This document shows, in pieces, positions 15,366 through 24,052 of a stretch of DNA of 45,471 bases; position 1 is the first letter of the stretch; each line of letters starts with the position of its first letter. The notes under the pieces were generated by a model. It did not search any database, was not told the DNA's origin, and was given only the letters and a program-made list of their open reading frames with translations. Source of the stretch: Anaerolineales bacterium (GTDB lineage Bacteria > Chloroflexota > Anaerolineae > Anaerolineales > E44-bin32); the NCBI GenBank assembly GCA_004376465.1, contig SOJU01000109.1, positions 1 to 45,471 of the forward strand. The letters run 5' to 3'. A program made the translations under genes and the position numbers.

Positions 15366-16280
15366 ATGCGTAAACTTCATAATTACAGGATATTCCTCTC
15401 ACTCACGTTGGTCGCATTGCTCCTCGGCGCCTGTAATATGCCGTATCTCGGCTTGCAGTCAGCTCCGCCGCCCTCAGCTACTCCGGTGAGGGAGGAACCT
15501 ACGGAGGTTCAGGTTCTGCCGACAAAGGTTATGGATAATGAGCTAGATCCACTGCCCACTGCTGTGGCGAGCCCTGTCCCTTCGGCCACGCCGGTTCCAA
15601 TGGAGGAGCCGCCACTGGTCACGGCGAGCATGAATGCCAATTGCCGCCGCGGCCCAAGCACGGGGGCAGATGAATATGCCTACCTCCTCAAAGGGCAGAG
15701 CGCCCTGGCGCAAGGCTGGAACGAGAACCCCGCGCTCCCATGGTTTTTGATCGACGTGGATGACAAACCAAACCCCTGTTGGATTTCCGGCTCCACCCTG
15801 GAATATGACTTTGCCCCCGGCATCCTACCCTTTGTTGCGCCGCCGCCAGGCTCTATCGCCGGTGAGGTGTGGCACGATATTTGTGAACACACAGGCGGTC
15901 AAGGGGGAGACCCGCTTGTGCTAGGGCTAGGGTGTGCGGAGGGGTTAGCCCCCAATGTAATGCGGGCCAACGGCGTTCACGATGGATTCGAGGGTGGGTT
16001 CGCTGGAGTGACGATTCACCTGGGATCGGGCGCGTGCCCGTCGACCGGCTTCGCGACGACGATCACCGACTCCAATGGGCAGTACGCTTTCCCCGGTTTG
16101 ACGGCGGGCACCTACTGCGTGTCTTTCAACGCCCTCACCGACGGCAACGACAGCATCTTGATCCCAGGCGGTCTGACGTATCCAACCGTCGGAGGGACGC
16201 CCCAGGTTACGGTGACCCTGCTCATCAGCCAGAATATGACCGGCGTGGCTTTCGGCTGGATGTGGCAGTTCGGGAACTGA
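15366..16280 (+). CDS. Lipoprotein with SH3-like and SdrD_B/Cna_B-like domains
   Basis: 304 residues; AGGAGG lies 5 nt before the ATG. Signal peptide and lipobox LLGAC, a Pro/Thr-rich linker (about 30-80), then a Cys-bracketed SH3-like module (NANCRRGP ... NPCWIS, about 95-145) of the same plan as in the sigma-factor fusion just upstream. It ends with a beta-sandwich repeat of the SdrD_B/Cna_B type (GFAGVTIHL...TDSNGQYAFPGLTAGTYCVSF, about 215-265). It should be anchored outside the cell and may bind the wall or a ligand. It lies 110 nt behind the fusion gene in the same direction, so the two may be co-transcribed and could work together at the surface. Confidence 0.82.
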   Translation: MRKLHNYRIFLSLTLVALLLGACNMPYLGLQSAPPPSATPVREEPTEVQVLPTKVMDNELDPLPTAVASPVPSATPVPMEEPPLVTASMNANCRRGPSTGADEYAYLLKGQSALAQGWNENPALPWFLIDVDDKPNPCWISGSTLEYDFAPGILPFVAPPPGSIAGEVWHDICEHTGGQGGDPLVLGLGCAEGLAPNVMRANGVHDGFEGGFAGVTIHLGSGACPSTGFATTITDSNGQYAFPGLTAGTYCVSFNALTDGNDSILIPGGLTYPTVGGTPQVTVTLLISQNMTGVAFGWMWQFGN

Positions 16281-16342
16281 GGATCACCTACCCTGGATAA
16301 AATTTTATTCGAGTGGGTAACGCAATCGATCCGGTTTAAACT

Positions 16343-16380
16343 AAAGGGGCTGTCCCAAAAGGACAGCTCCCTTTTCCTTT
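16343..16380 (+). terminator. Rho-independent terminator between convergent genes
   Basis: AAAGGGGCTGTCC-CAAAA-GGACAGCTCCCTTTT forms a stem of about 10 bp with one G-U pair, followed by CCTTT. It lies 60 nt after the lipoprotein stop and could also stop the convergent tryptophanase transcript. Confidence 0.85.
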
Positions 16381-16424
16381 CGCCAATACTGACAACATAG
16401 CAGTCTTGCTGAGAAAACTAGTGT

Positions 16425-17801
16425 TTAGAGTGGTTCGAACCTCGCTGTGAAGTGCCGCAGCAGCTCCGGGGCGTAGGTGATCCGACAGCCTTTAATTGAG
16501 CCCTTGCGTTCTGCGATTCGCGCAAATGTCTCGATTACGAAATCCATGTGCGCCTGGGTATACATCCGGCGCGGTATTGCCATCCGCAGAAGTTCCATCA
16601 ACGGATAGTGCTTCTCGCCTGTCTCGGGATCGGTGTAGGCGAAGGCGACCGAGCCCAGTTCGACGCCGCGAATTCCGCCCTCCAGATAAAGTTCTATCGA
16701 AAGCGCCTGGCCCGGAAACTCATCACGGGGGATATGCGGCAGTAGGTTTCCAGCATCGACGTAGACCGCATGCCCTCCGGGTGGCAGGACGACGGGAATC
16801 CCCGCATCATGCAGCCCCTCGACGAGGTAAGCCGTCTGGCCCAGGCGGTATTCGAGGTATTGTTCGTCCAACCCTTCCCACAGTCCAACGGCGATGGCGT
16901 CCAGGTCTCGCCCAGCAAGACCACCGTAGGTGGGGAAGCCCTCACGCAGGATGAGCTCGTTCTGCGCTCTTTGGAATAGGTCATCGTCGTTCATCGCCAG
17001 GAATCCGCCGATGTTCACCAGGGCATCTTTCTTGGCGCTCATCGTCGCGCCATCTGCCAATGAGAAAACCTCCTGCGCGATATCGAGCGTCGATTTATCG
17101 GCATACCCGCTCTCGCGAGTCTTAATGAAATAAGCGTTCTCCGCGTAGCGACAGGCGTCGATGAAAAATGGAATTTTGTATTTGCGGTAGATTTCGCTTG
17201 TCCGGCGAATGTTCTCAAGCGACACGGGCTGCCCGCCGGTGGCGTTGTTCGTGATCGTGGTCATGCCCAGGGGGATGTTCTCCGCTCCCGTTTCTTTGAT
17301 GAACGCCTCCAATTTTTCGATGTCCATGTTCCCTTTGAAGGGATGGAGCGCTGCCGGGTCGGCGGCTTCATCGATCACCAGGTTGATGGGGCGCCCGCCG
17401 CGGGCGCGGATGTTGGCTTCGGTGGTGTCGAAATGTGTATTTGAGGGGATGCTATGGCCAGGCTTGATGAGTAATGTGCTGAGAATGTGCTCGGCGGCTC
17501 TGCCCTGATGGGTGGGGACGAAATGCTTGAAGCCGAAAATCTGGGACATCGCCTCCTTGAGCCGGAAGAAGGAGCGCGCTCCGGCGTAGGATTCGTCACC
17601 CTGCATCATCGCTGCCCACTGGCGGTCGCTCAACGCACCGGTGCCGGAATCGGTGAGAAAATCGATGAAGATATCGTCAGAACGAAGTCCGAAGACGTTG
17701 AAGCCTGCCGTATCTAGGGCAGATTCACGCTCTTTGCGGCTGATCCTGCGAATGGGTTCGACGGTTTTGATCCGGAACGGTTCGGGTGGATAAGACCTCA
17801 T
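16425..17801 (-). CDS. tnaA: Tryptophanase (beta-eliminating PLP lyase)
   Basis: 458 residues, normal length. The family start (PEPFRIKTVEP), DSGTGA, PTHQGRAAE and the PLP-lysine block MSAKKDALVNIGG (Lys257/258) are present. Tryptophanase and tyrosine phenol-lyase are close relatives, so substrate residues matter. By alignment from memory, FD at 124-125 matches the tryptophanase Asp137 (Thr in tyrosine phenol-lyase), Leu382 replaces the phenol-binding Arg381, and His450 in LRHFTAR matches tryptophanase His463 (Phe in tyrosine phenol-lyase). All three favour tryptophan cleavage to indole, pyruvate and ammonia, although LVNIGGFL is closer to tyrosine phenol-lyase. GGAGG lies 6 nt upstream. It is a single gene with no permease or TnaC-like leader that I can see. 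Confidence 0.85.
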   Translation of the reverse strand: MRSYPPEPFRIKTVEPIRRISRKERESALDTAGFNVFGLRSDDIFIDFLTDSGTGALSDRQWAAMMQGDESYAGARSFFRLKEAMSQIFGFKHFVPTHQGRAAEHILSTLLIKPGHSIPSNTHFDTTEANIRARGGRPINLVIDEAADPAALHPFKGNMDIEKLEAFIKETGAENIPLGMTTITNNATGGQPVSLENIRRTSEIYRKYKIPFFIDACRYAENAYFIKTRESGYADKSTLDIAQEVFSLADGATMSAKKDALVNIGGFLAMNDDDLFQRAQNELILREGFPTYGGLAGRDLDAIAVGLWEGLDEQYLEYRLGQTAYLVEGLHDAGIPVVLPPGGHAVYVDAGNLLPHIPRDEFPGQALSIELYLEGGIRGVELGSVAFAYTDPETGEKHYPLMELLRMAIPRRMYTQAHMDFVIETFARIAERKGSIKGCRITYAPELLRHFTARFEPL

Positions 17802-18083
17802 TTATGCCTCCGCGCGTTGATTATGATGTTTTTTTTATTCGTCGTTAATTCCCGGGTGCTTCTTATATCGGTAACGGGATCAATCGGCTATCTATCCCGC
17901 TGAATTCCCAACCCGCTGATTGTACATGATATGTTCAACAGGCGAGGGGAGACTATCCGCTCTTCTTCTTGATGAGCGCCCATACAGCGACTATACTTCA
18001 ATTCTTGCAGAGAAAAAACCTGCAGCAATTCATAATATCCTCGCATCCGGCGATGAGCATCGAGGGGGAAGATAGGAGCACCG

Positions 18084-18758
18084 TTGACACCTGAAGAATT
18101 TCAACTTGGCAACCTAGAAATCGTCACCTTCGAATTGGGATTGGCGATGACGAATAGCTACTTGCTTGGCGATCCAGACACGAAGAGCGCGATTGTGATC
18201 GACCCCGCTTGGAATGGCGAACAAATCGCAGGCGCGGCGCTGGATCGAGGCTGGCAAATTAACGCGATCTGGCTCACGCACGCGCATTTCGATCATTTCG
18301 GCGGTGTGAGTGGCATCGAAAAATCCATCGACACTCCGATCCCGGTTGCACTCCACCCGCTGGACCTCCCACTCTGGCAAACCCACGGCGGCGCAGGGTT
18401 TTTTGGGATTACTGAATTCGACCCCGGCCCGGAGCCAACGATCGACCTCGAAACCGGAATGGAACTCACGCTGGGGAAAACTCGCTTTGAGGTCCGGCAC
18501 ACACCTGGTCATTCTCTCGGTCATGTGATTTTTGTCTCCGAGGAGCTTGGGGCGGTCTTCTGCGGCGACCTCATCTTCTCTGGCAGCGTCGGGCGAACAG
18601 ATCTTCAGGGGGGGGATTGGAATACGTTGCTGCAGAGCATCCGCGAGGAGATCCTTGTGCTTCCAGACGAGACCCGTTTGTTTACTGGCCATGGTCCACC
18701 CACGACGGTTGGCAAGGAGCGCCGGAGCAATCCCTTCGTCACGGGGGAGATTCTATAA
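18084..18758 (+). CDS. Metallo-beta-lactamase-fold hydrolase (glyoxalase II-like)
   Basis: 224 residues, TTG start at 18084 with AGGAG 5 nt upstream. The zinc-binding motif THAHFDH (65-71) is intact, with further ligands likely in HTPGHS (about 138-143), CGDLIF (about 160) and the final GHGPPT (about 208). The size and HTPGHSLGH pattern fit the glyoxalase II-like/YcbL group, cytoplasmic thioesterases that usually act on S-acyl thiols. The cysteine operon lies just to the right in the opposite direction, but a functional link is not shown. Confidence 0.85.
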   Translation: MTPEEFQLGNLEIVTFELGLAMTNSYLLGDPDTKSAIVIDPAWNGEQIAGAALDRGWQINAIWLTHAHFDHFGGVSGIEKSIDTPIPVALHPLDLPLWQTHGGAGFFGITEFDPGPEPTIDLETGMELTLGKTRFEVRHTPGHSLGHVIFVSEELGAVFCGDLIFSGSVGRTDLQGGDWNTLLQSIREEILVLPDETRLFTGHGPPTTVGKERRSNPFVTGEIL

Positions 18759-18795
18759 GTGGATTTCTTCGAGATATTACCGCTCACCTATCAAA

Positions 18796-18816
18796 TGTAA
18801 TTTCGAGCGAGCCGCG
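18796..18816 (+). repeat. Decayed copy of the TGTCATTTCGAG repeat end
   Basis: TGTAATTTCGAGCGAGCCGC agrees with the start of element B (5618) except for three bases in 21. It lies between the convergent hydrolase and cysE genes. No matching right end is recognisable. Confidence 0.4.
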
Positions 18817-18908
18817 CAATGGAGATCAGCGATCCGGAACTGGTCGTGCGGGTTTCTTCTCTGGAACCGACTTGATTCTTTCGCTATAAGATCCTGCCTC
18901 CCTCTTAT

Positions 18909-19619
18909 TTATATATGGCTGCCGTCCTCGGCGACGAAGGTTATCCACGCATCAGCGAGCATGCTGTCGTCTTCGAGTTGGAGATCGCCCATAGTAGTCT
19001 CGAGGGTTTCAACCCGATCGGAAAGTGCTCGAAGGAGTTCCATTGTAGGATCAGGCAGGCGATGATGCTGAAGGTCCTCAAGACCGGGTGGTGGCATGCT
19101 CTTCCCATTCAAGCCTCGGATGCGACCGGGCACGCCGACAACTACGGAGTACGGAGGGACCTCCTTAACAACCACCGAATTGGAGCCGATACGGCTGTGC
19201 GCCCCAATACGGATCGGTCCAAGGATTTGTGCTCCTGCACCGACGACAACGTGGTCTTCCAGTGTCGGGTGACGTTTGACCTTCTGCCAGCTCACACCTC
19301 CAAGCGTCACGTTGTGATACATAGTTACGCATGTGCCTATCTCCGCTGTCTCACCAATCACCGTTCCCATACCGTGGTCGAGGAAGAAACCTGGTCCGAT
19401 CTTGGCGCCGGGGTGAATTTCGATGCCTGTCAGCCAGCGGCTTATGTGACTGGTGCCGCGTGCGATCAGGAAGAGACGCTTTCTCCACAGGAAGTGCGCC
19501 AGTCTGTGTAACCACAGAGCATGGAAGCCGGGGTAGAAGAGTAGGATCTCGAGCACATTACGGGCTGCTGGATCCCGCTCAAACACAGCTTGAATGTCTC
19601 GGCGAAATGTCTTGAACAT
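18909..19619 (-). CDS. cysE: Serine O-acetyltransferase
   Basis: 236 residues with AGGAG upstream of the ATG. An N-terminal helical region (about 1-65) precedes the left-handed beta-helix of hexapeptide repeats (about 68-170), containing [26 protein letters not shown] and the catalytic His region [10 protein letters not shown]. The C-terminal tail of about 60 residues is longer than in the short-form enzymes. It acetylates serine with acetyl-CoA to O-acetylserine, the substrate of the neighbouring cysK. It is the second gene of the operon, 23 nt after cysK. Confidence 0.92.
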   Translation of the reverse strand: MFKTFRRDIQAVFERDPAARNVLEILLFYPGFHALWLHRLAHFLWRKRLFLIARGTSHISRWLTGIEIHPGAKIGPGFFLDHGMGTVIGETAEIGTCVTMYHNVTLGGVSWQKVKRHPTLEDHVVVGAGAQILGPIRIGAHSRIGSNSVVVKEVPPYSVVVGVPGRIRGLNGKSMPPPGLEDLQHHRLPDPTMELLRALSDRVETLETTMGDLQLEDDSMLADAWITFVAEDGSHI

Positions 19620-19642
19620 GGAACGGCTCCTATAACTCGATA

Positions 19643-20578
19643 CTACTCTCCAAATCCTTCGAAGAGTGGCGTGCTCAGATAGCGCTCGCCATAAGATGGA
19701 ACAACGACCACGATGCGTGTACCAGCGCTTTCTTGGCGACGCCCTACCGTAAGCGCAGCATGGATCGCGGCACCGGAGCTGATCCCAACCAGAATGCCTT
19801 CTTCCTTGGCCACCCGCCGGGCTGTAGAAAAAGCATCTTCATTTGTGACGCTTATGATCTCATCAAGCAGATCCATTTCCAGAACCGTGGGCAGGAATCC
19901 GGCGCCGATACCCTGGATCTTATGCGGGCCCGGTTCGCCGCCAGCGAGAACCTGAGAATCGGAGGGCTCCACTGCAACGATTTTTAGCTCTGGCAGGCGT
20001 TTCTTGAGTGCTGAAGCCACACCGGTGAGCGTACCGCCTGTACCTACACCTCCGACTACGAAGTCTAGACGCCCGTCAGTGTCCTGCCAGATCTCTTCGG
20101 CTGTGGTGCGGCGGTGAGCTTCGGGATTCGCTGGGTTTTCGAACTGCTGGAGGATCAGATAGCGCGGATCTGCCGCCGCCATTTCTTGGGCTTTACGAAT
20201 GGCGCCCGGCATTCCCTCTGATCCTGGGGTCAGGACGAGTTCGGCTCCGAAGGCGTCTAGGAGCTTTCGGCGCTCGATGCTCATCGTATCAGGCATCACC
20301 AATGTGCAACGGTAGCCTTTGGCAGCGGCAACCATGGCAATTCCAATGCCGGTATTGCCGCTGGTCGGCTCAAGAAAGATGGTGTTCGGACCGACCTTGC
20401 CCGCACCCTCAGCGGCGTCGATCATGCTCAAGGCAATGCGGTCTTTCACGCTACCCCCGGGATTCTGAAACTCCAGCTTCGCCAAAATCTCAGCCTCCAC
20501 GCCCTGGGTGATGCGATTCAGCCGAACCAATGGTGTATTTCCAATTAATTCCGTAATGTTGTTTGCGATCTTAGGCAC
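19643..20578 (-). CDS. cysK: Cysteine synthase (O-acetylserine sulfhydrylase)
   Basis: 311 residues, GTG start at 20578 with AAGGAGA upstream. PLP lysine K45 in GGSVKDR, substrate loop PTSGNTG (71-77), the phosphate-binding GVGTGGT and a C-terminal SSG segment (GISSGAA) are all typical of CysK. It joins sulfide to O-acetylserine. It is the first gene of a cysK-cysE operon and is preceded by a long leader that looks like a transcription attenuator (20579-20943), so expression probably follows cysteine supply. Confidence 0.93.
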   Translation of the reverse strand: MPKIANNITELIGNTPLVRLNRITQGVEAEILAKLEFQNPGGSVKDRIALSMIDAAEGAGKVGPNTIFLEPTSGNTGIGIAMVAAAKGYRCTLVMPDTMSIERRKLLDAFGAELVLTPGSEGMPGAIRKAQEMAAADPRYLILQQFENPANPEAHRRTTAEEIWQDTDGRLDFVVGGVGTGGTLTGVASALKKRLPELKIVAVEPSDSQVLAGGEPGPHKIQGIGAGFLPTVLEMDLLDEIISVTNEDAFSTARRVAKEEGILVGISSGAAIHAALTVGRRQESAGTRIVVVVPSYGERYLSTPLFEGFGE

Positions 20579-20638
20579 GATACTCTCTCCTTGATATGCA
20601 ATATTTCCTATTTTTCCCTGTCACTAACATAAATAAAA

Positions 20639-20673
20639 GACCCATCCAGGCTTTGAAAGCCCTGCGATGAGTC
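20639..20673 (-). terminator. Leader terminator upstream of cysK
   Basis: On the minus strand GACTCATC-g-CAGG-g-CTT pairs with AAG-CCTG-GATGGGTC, followed by TTTTATTT (20638-20631). It lies about 60 nt before the cysK start codon with the cysK Shine-Dalgarno downstream of it, a typical attenuator position. Confidence 0.8.
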
Positions 20674-20868
20674 TGGGGTTATCTCTTTGATGTTGCTCGC
20701 CCAACCGATTGGAGCTACATACAAGCGCTCTTTTAATTAAACTCCTGCGGTGAACGCCGACGAAACTAGAGCAAGATTTTAAATCCTATTAACGACATCA
20801 CACCCGCTGCGACTCATCGCCCGTGCTGAAATTGCAGACGTGCTAGGCCTATGGCCAGAGCACCCCTG

Positions 20869-20922
20869 CTAAAGACACGAGCAAGTTCGTAGGGTCGCGC
20901 GCAAGGTGTGTGGAGAAGTCAT
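20869..20922 (-). CDS. Candidate cysteine leader peptide
   Basis: ATG at 20922, 17 codons (MTSPHTLRATLRTCSCL), stop TAG at 20871-20869. An AAGG lies about 10 nt upstream, and the start is about 20 nt after the predicted transcription start. The codons TGC-TCG-TGT (20883-20875) stand immediately before the stop and the first hairpin, where a stalled ribosome would reshape the leader. Cysteine is rare in proteins, so two in the last four codons upstream of cysK is suggestive, although the peptide has only two. Confidence 0.5.
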   Translation of the reverse strand: MTSPHTLRATLRTCSCL

Positions 20923-20949
20923 CAATTCGATTACCTTAATTATGGAGAA

Positions 20950-20978
20950 AGTCTACCAAATAGATGTGAATACGTCAA
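20950..20978 (-). promoter_or_regulatory. Promoter of the cysK-cysE operon
   Basis: On the minus strand TTGACG (20978-20973), a 17-bp spacer and TAGACT (20955-20950). The predicted start is near 20943, which makes a 365-nt leader before cysK. Confidence 0.65.
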
Positions 20979-21199
20979 TCCAAAGCCCCCTCACACCCAC
21001 TAATTAACTTGCTCTAATCGACTTGCTCGGCCAGATATTCCCGATTCCCATGTTTTCAATTTGACCTAACTGAGTAATAGATTAATCGAGATTTGCTTCT
21101 TTGTTGATCACTATTCTTATCATCAACTCTTGAGGCCTGTTATCCATCTCTTTATTGACTCATTGGACATCGTGGTTTTATGCCCGAATCACTTCTACT

Positions 21200-21973
21200 T
21201 TATTCTGAGCTCTCTAGCAGCTCCGATTGAAGCCATGCCAGCCAGGCACGGACCTCTCCACTCGGCTCCTGCGGTGCGATCGCCAGGATCGTTATGGGAA
21301 GAGGATAACGACCATTGTGGATGGTTGCCCTTCCGGGAAGTGTGCCTTCGACACGGATAGGTCGGACCTTCTCGCCAATGGCCGAGTAGGGCAGGAAGCC
21401 AATTGCTCCTTCATTCTCATCAACAAGTTGTAGAACAGCATCTGGCGTCGGTCCGAGCAGGGCGTTGTTTGTGAAGCGTTGGCCGTTCATCACGGTCGAC
21501 TGGAATGCGGCTCGGACTTCATCGCCAGCGAGTGGGATTACCGGTTGGATCGGAAGATCGGTGTCTGCAAGGGAATCCCAGTTGCTCACACGACCGGTGA
21601 AGATCGCCGCCAGTTCGTCAATACTCAGGTCGCGCACGCGGAGATCAGGATGTACAACTACCACAATCCCATCTTCACCCAAGGGTGTCGCGAACCACCC
21701 TGAAGGTGGCGTAAGACCTCCGATAAGGACATCACCGCTTCCATCTTCCAGAGATGCGAGAGCTGCTTCAGGCGGCTGGTTCACAAGCGAGATATTTGAA
21801 TCCGGGTTGACCTGAAGGTATCCATCGAACCAAGTTTTCACGAGATCTGCATAGGCGGGTGTGCTGATAACCTGCTGAACCACTGGTGTTGGAGCAGGTG
21901 TTGCCGGCGGCGCGCACGCGCCCAGGGTACTCGTAGCAATCGCGAGCAGAATGAGATTAACCCTTAACCGCAT
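21200..21973 (-). CDS. PstS-like periplasmic-binding lipoprotein
   Basis: 257 residues. Signal peptide with lipobox LGAC (Cys about 20), a short Pro/Thr linker, then a type-II periplasmic-binding fold. LAAIFTGRVSNW is the hallmark of the PstS/phosphate-binding group, and GAIGFLPYS matches the usual second-lobe segment. At about 235 mature residues it is shorter than typical PstS. It overlaps the end of uppP by 17 nt, so it belongs to the tgt-uppP operon, with no PstABC permease near. It may bind phosphate or another anion, or act as an orphan receptor. Confidence 0.75.
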   Translation of the reverse strand: MRLRVNLILLAIATSTLGACAPPATPAPTPVVQQVISTPAYADLVKTWFDGYLQVNPDSNISLVNQPPEAALASLEDGSGDVLIGGLTPPSGWFATPLGEDGIVVVVHPDLRVRDLSIDELAAIFTGRVSNWDSLADTDLPIQPVIPLAGDEVRAAFQSTVMNGQRFTNNALLGPTPDAVLQLVDENEGAIGFLPYSAIGEKVRPIRVEGTLPGRATIHNGRYPLPITILAIAPQEPSGEVRAWLAWLQSELLESSE

Positions 21974-22781
21974 AGACGATCAAACCTCCCAACCCGACGA
22001 TTGTACAGTAGATAGCGAACACATTCAGCGGGTGGCGTCGAAGATAGGAAAGAAGCCAATGGATAGAGGCTAGGCCCACGAGCGCCGAAGTTGTAAAACC
22101 GATGAATAGATTGGATAGCTGCGACCCCGGGTCAGGGATGGCTGTCAGATCCAACAGAGCGATAAAACCCGCGCCGAGCATAGCTGGGATCGACAAGAGG
22201 AAAGAGAAACGAGCCGCATCTTCCCGCTTCAGAGAGCGCAGCAAACCGCCTGCGATCGTGGATCCGGAGCGTGAAATCCCCGGGAAAAGCGCCAGGGTCT
22301 GGGCAAGTCCTATCCACAGGGAATCCAGCCAGTTCAATTCCCTCATGGGCTTGTTGGAGCGGTGGAGACGTTCACTGACGAAGAGGATGGCTGCTGTAAC
22401 CAAGAGAAAGAGCGAGACTGCGAGCGGGCTGTCGAATGTCTTCTCGACGACTGGTTTTAGCAAAAGCCCCAAGACTGCGGCTGGGAGGCTGCCCAGGAGG
22501 ATCAACCACGCCAGGCGGGCATCGGGTTCATCGAACGGGCGACGCTGAAGAATTCCACGCAACGCAGCGGTGAACATACTCAGGAGTTCCCGCCGGAAGT
22601 AGAGGATGACAGCTAGAGTAGTTCCCCACTGAATCAGGACGTCGAAGATGAACGCAGCTGCGGGGTCGAACTGCCAGTTGAGAAGCCAGGGTACGAGCAC
22701 CAGGTGACCACTGGAAGAGATGGGGAGGAATTCGGTTACTCCTTGCACGATCCCGAGTATGAAGGCTTGAAAAGGTGTCAT
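21957..22781 (-). CDS. uppP: Undecaprenyl-diphosphatase
   Basis: 274 residues, about eight transmembrane segments. The conserved GxxxGxTEFLPISSSGH (about 10-27, with Q in place of the first Glu as in many homologues) and the second motif FPGISRSGSTI (about 163-173) are intact. The enzyme dephosphorylates undecaprenyl diphosphate on the outer face of the membrane and recycles the carrier for cell-wall and polysaccharide synthesis; it also confers bacitracin tolerance. It starts 3 nt after the tgt stop. Confidence 0.93.
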   Translation of the reverse strand: MTPFQAFILGIVQGVTEFLPISSSGHLVLVPWLLNWQFDPAAAFIFDVLIQWGTTLAVILYFRRELLSMFTAALRGILQRRPFDEPDARLAWLILLGSLPAAVLGLLLKPVVEKTFDSPLAVSLFLLVTAAILFVSERLHRSNKPMRELNWLDSLWIGLAQTLALFPGISRSGSTIAGGLLRSLKREDAARFSFLLSIPAMLGAGFIALLDLTAIPDPGSQLSNLFIGFTTSALVGLASIHWLLSYLRRHPLNVFAIYCTIVGLGGLIVYAVKG

Positions 22782-22784
22782 CGA

Positions 22785-23930
<1,146 letters not shown>

Positions 23931-24016
23931 TCATATGGAGGATGATGTCAGTAGTGTTCAGGAAGCGTTCCATTTGGAGTCTCATAACGCTCGATTATAC
24001 CCATGCCTCCGATAAG

Positions 24017-24045
24017 TTGTCATCTCTGGTTGCCGCCTTTATACT
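24017..24045 (+). promoter_or_regulatory. Strong promoter of alr, predicting a leaderless mRNA
   Basis: TTGTCA (24017-24022), a 17-bp spacer and TATACT (24040-24045). The alr ATG at 24053 is only 7 nt after the -10, so transcription should start at or beside the A of the start codon. Confidence 0.7.
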
Positions 24046-24052
24046 CAGCGCC

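Larger units (their letters stand above)
20579..20943 (-). ncRNA. Structured 5' leader of cysK-cysE, candidate cysteine attenuator
   Basis: The predicted transcript runs from about 20943 to the cysK start. In order it holds a 17-codon leader ORF with Cys-Ser-Cys (20922-20869), a hairpin starting at its stop (20869-20834), a small hairpin GCGA-TGAG-TCGC (20820-20809), smaller stems, and a terminator (20673-20639). The 5' arm of the terminator (GACTCATCGC) is also perfectly complementary over 10 nt to the upstream GCGATGAGTC (20820-20811), giving a ready antiterminator. No canonical T-box 14-mer or SAM riboswitch core is present. The gap from 20979 to the next gene (21200) holds nothing I can name. 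Confidence 0.6.

Noticed and set aside
16425-17801. Tyrosine phenol-lyase
   Set aside because: The phenol-binding Arg is Leu382, and the Asp and His typical of tryptophanase are present.
20579-20943. cysK leader as a canonical T-box
   Set aside because: No T-box 14-mer (AGGGTGGNACCGCG) or stem-I landmarks could be found on the minus strand; the antiterminator pairing here is different.
23942-24052. Longer N-terminus for alanine racemase
   Set aside because: The added part contains the promoter and does not resemble alanine racemase; family similarity starts after the ATG at 24053.
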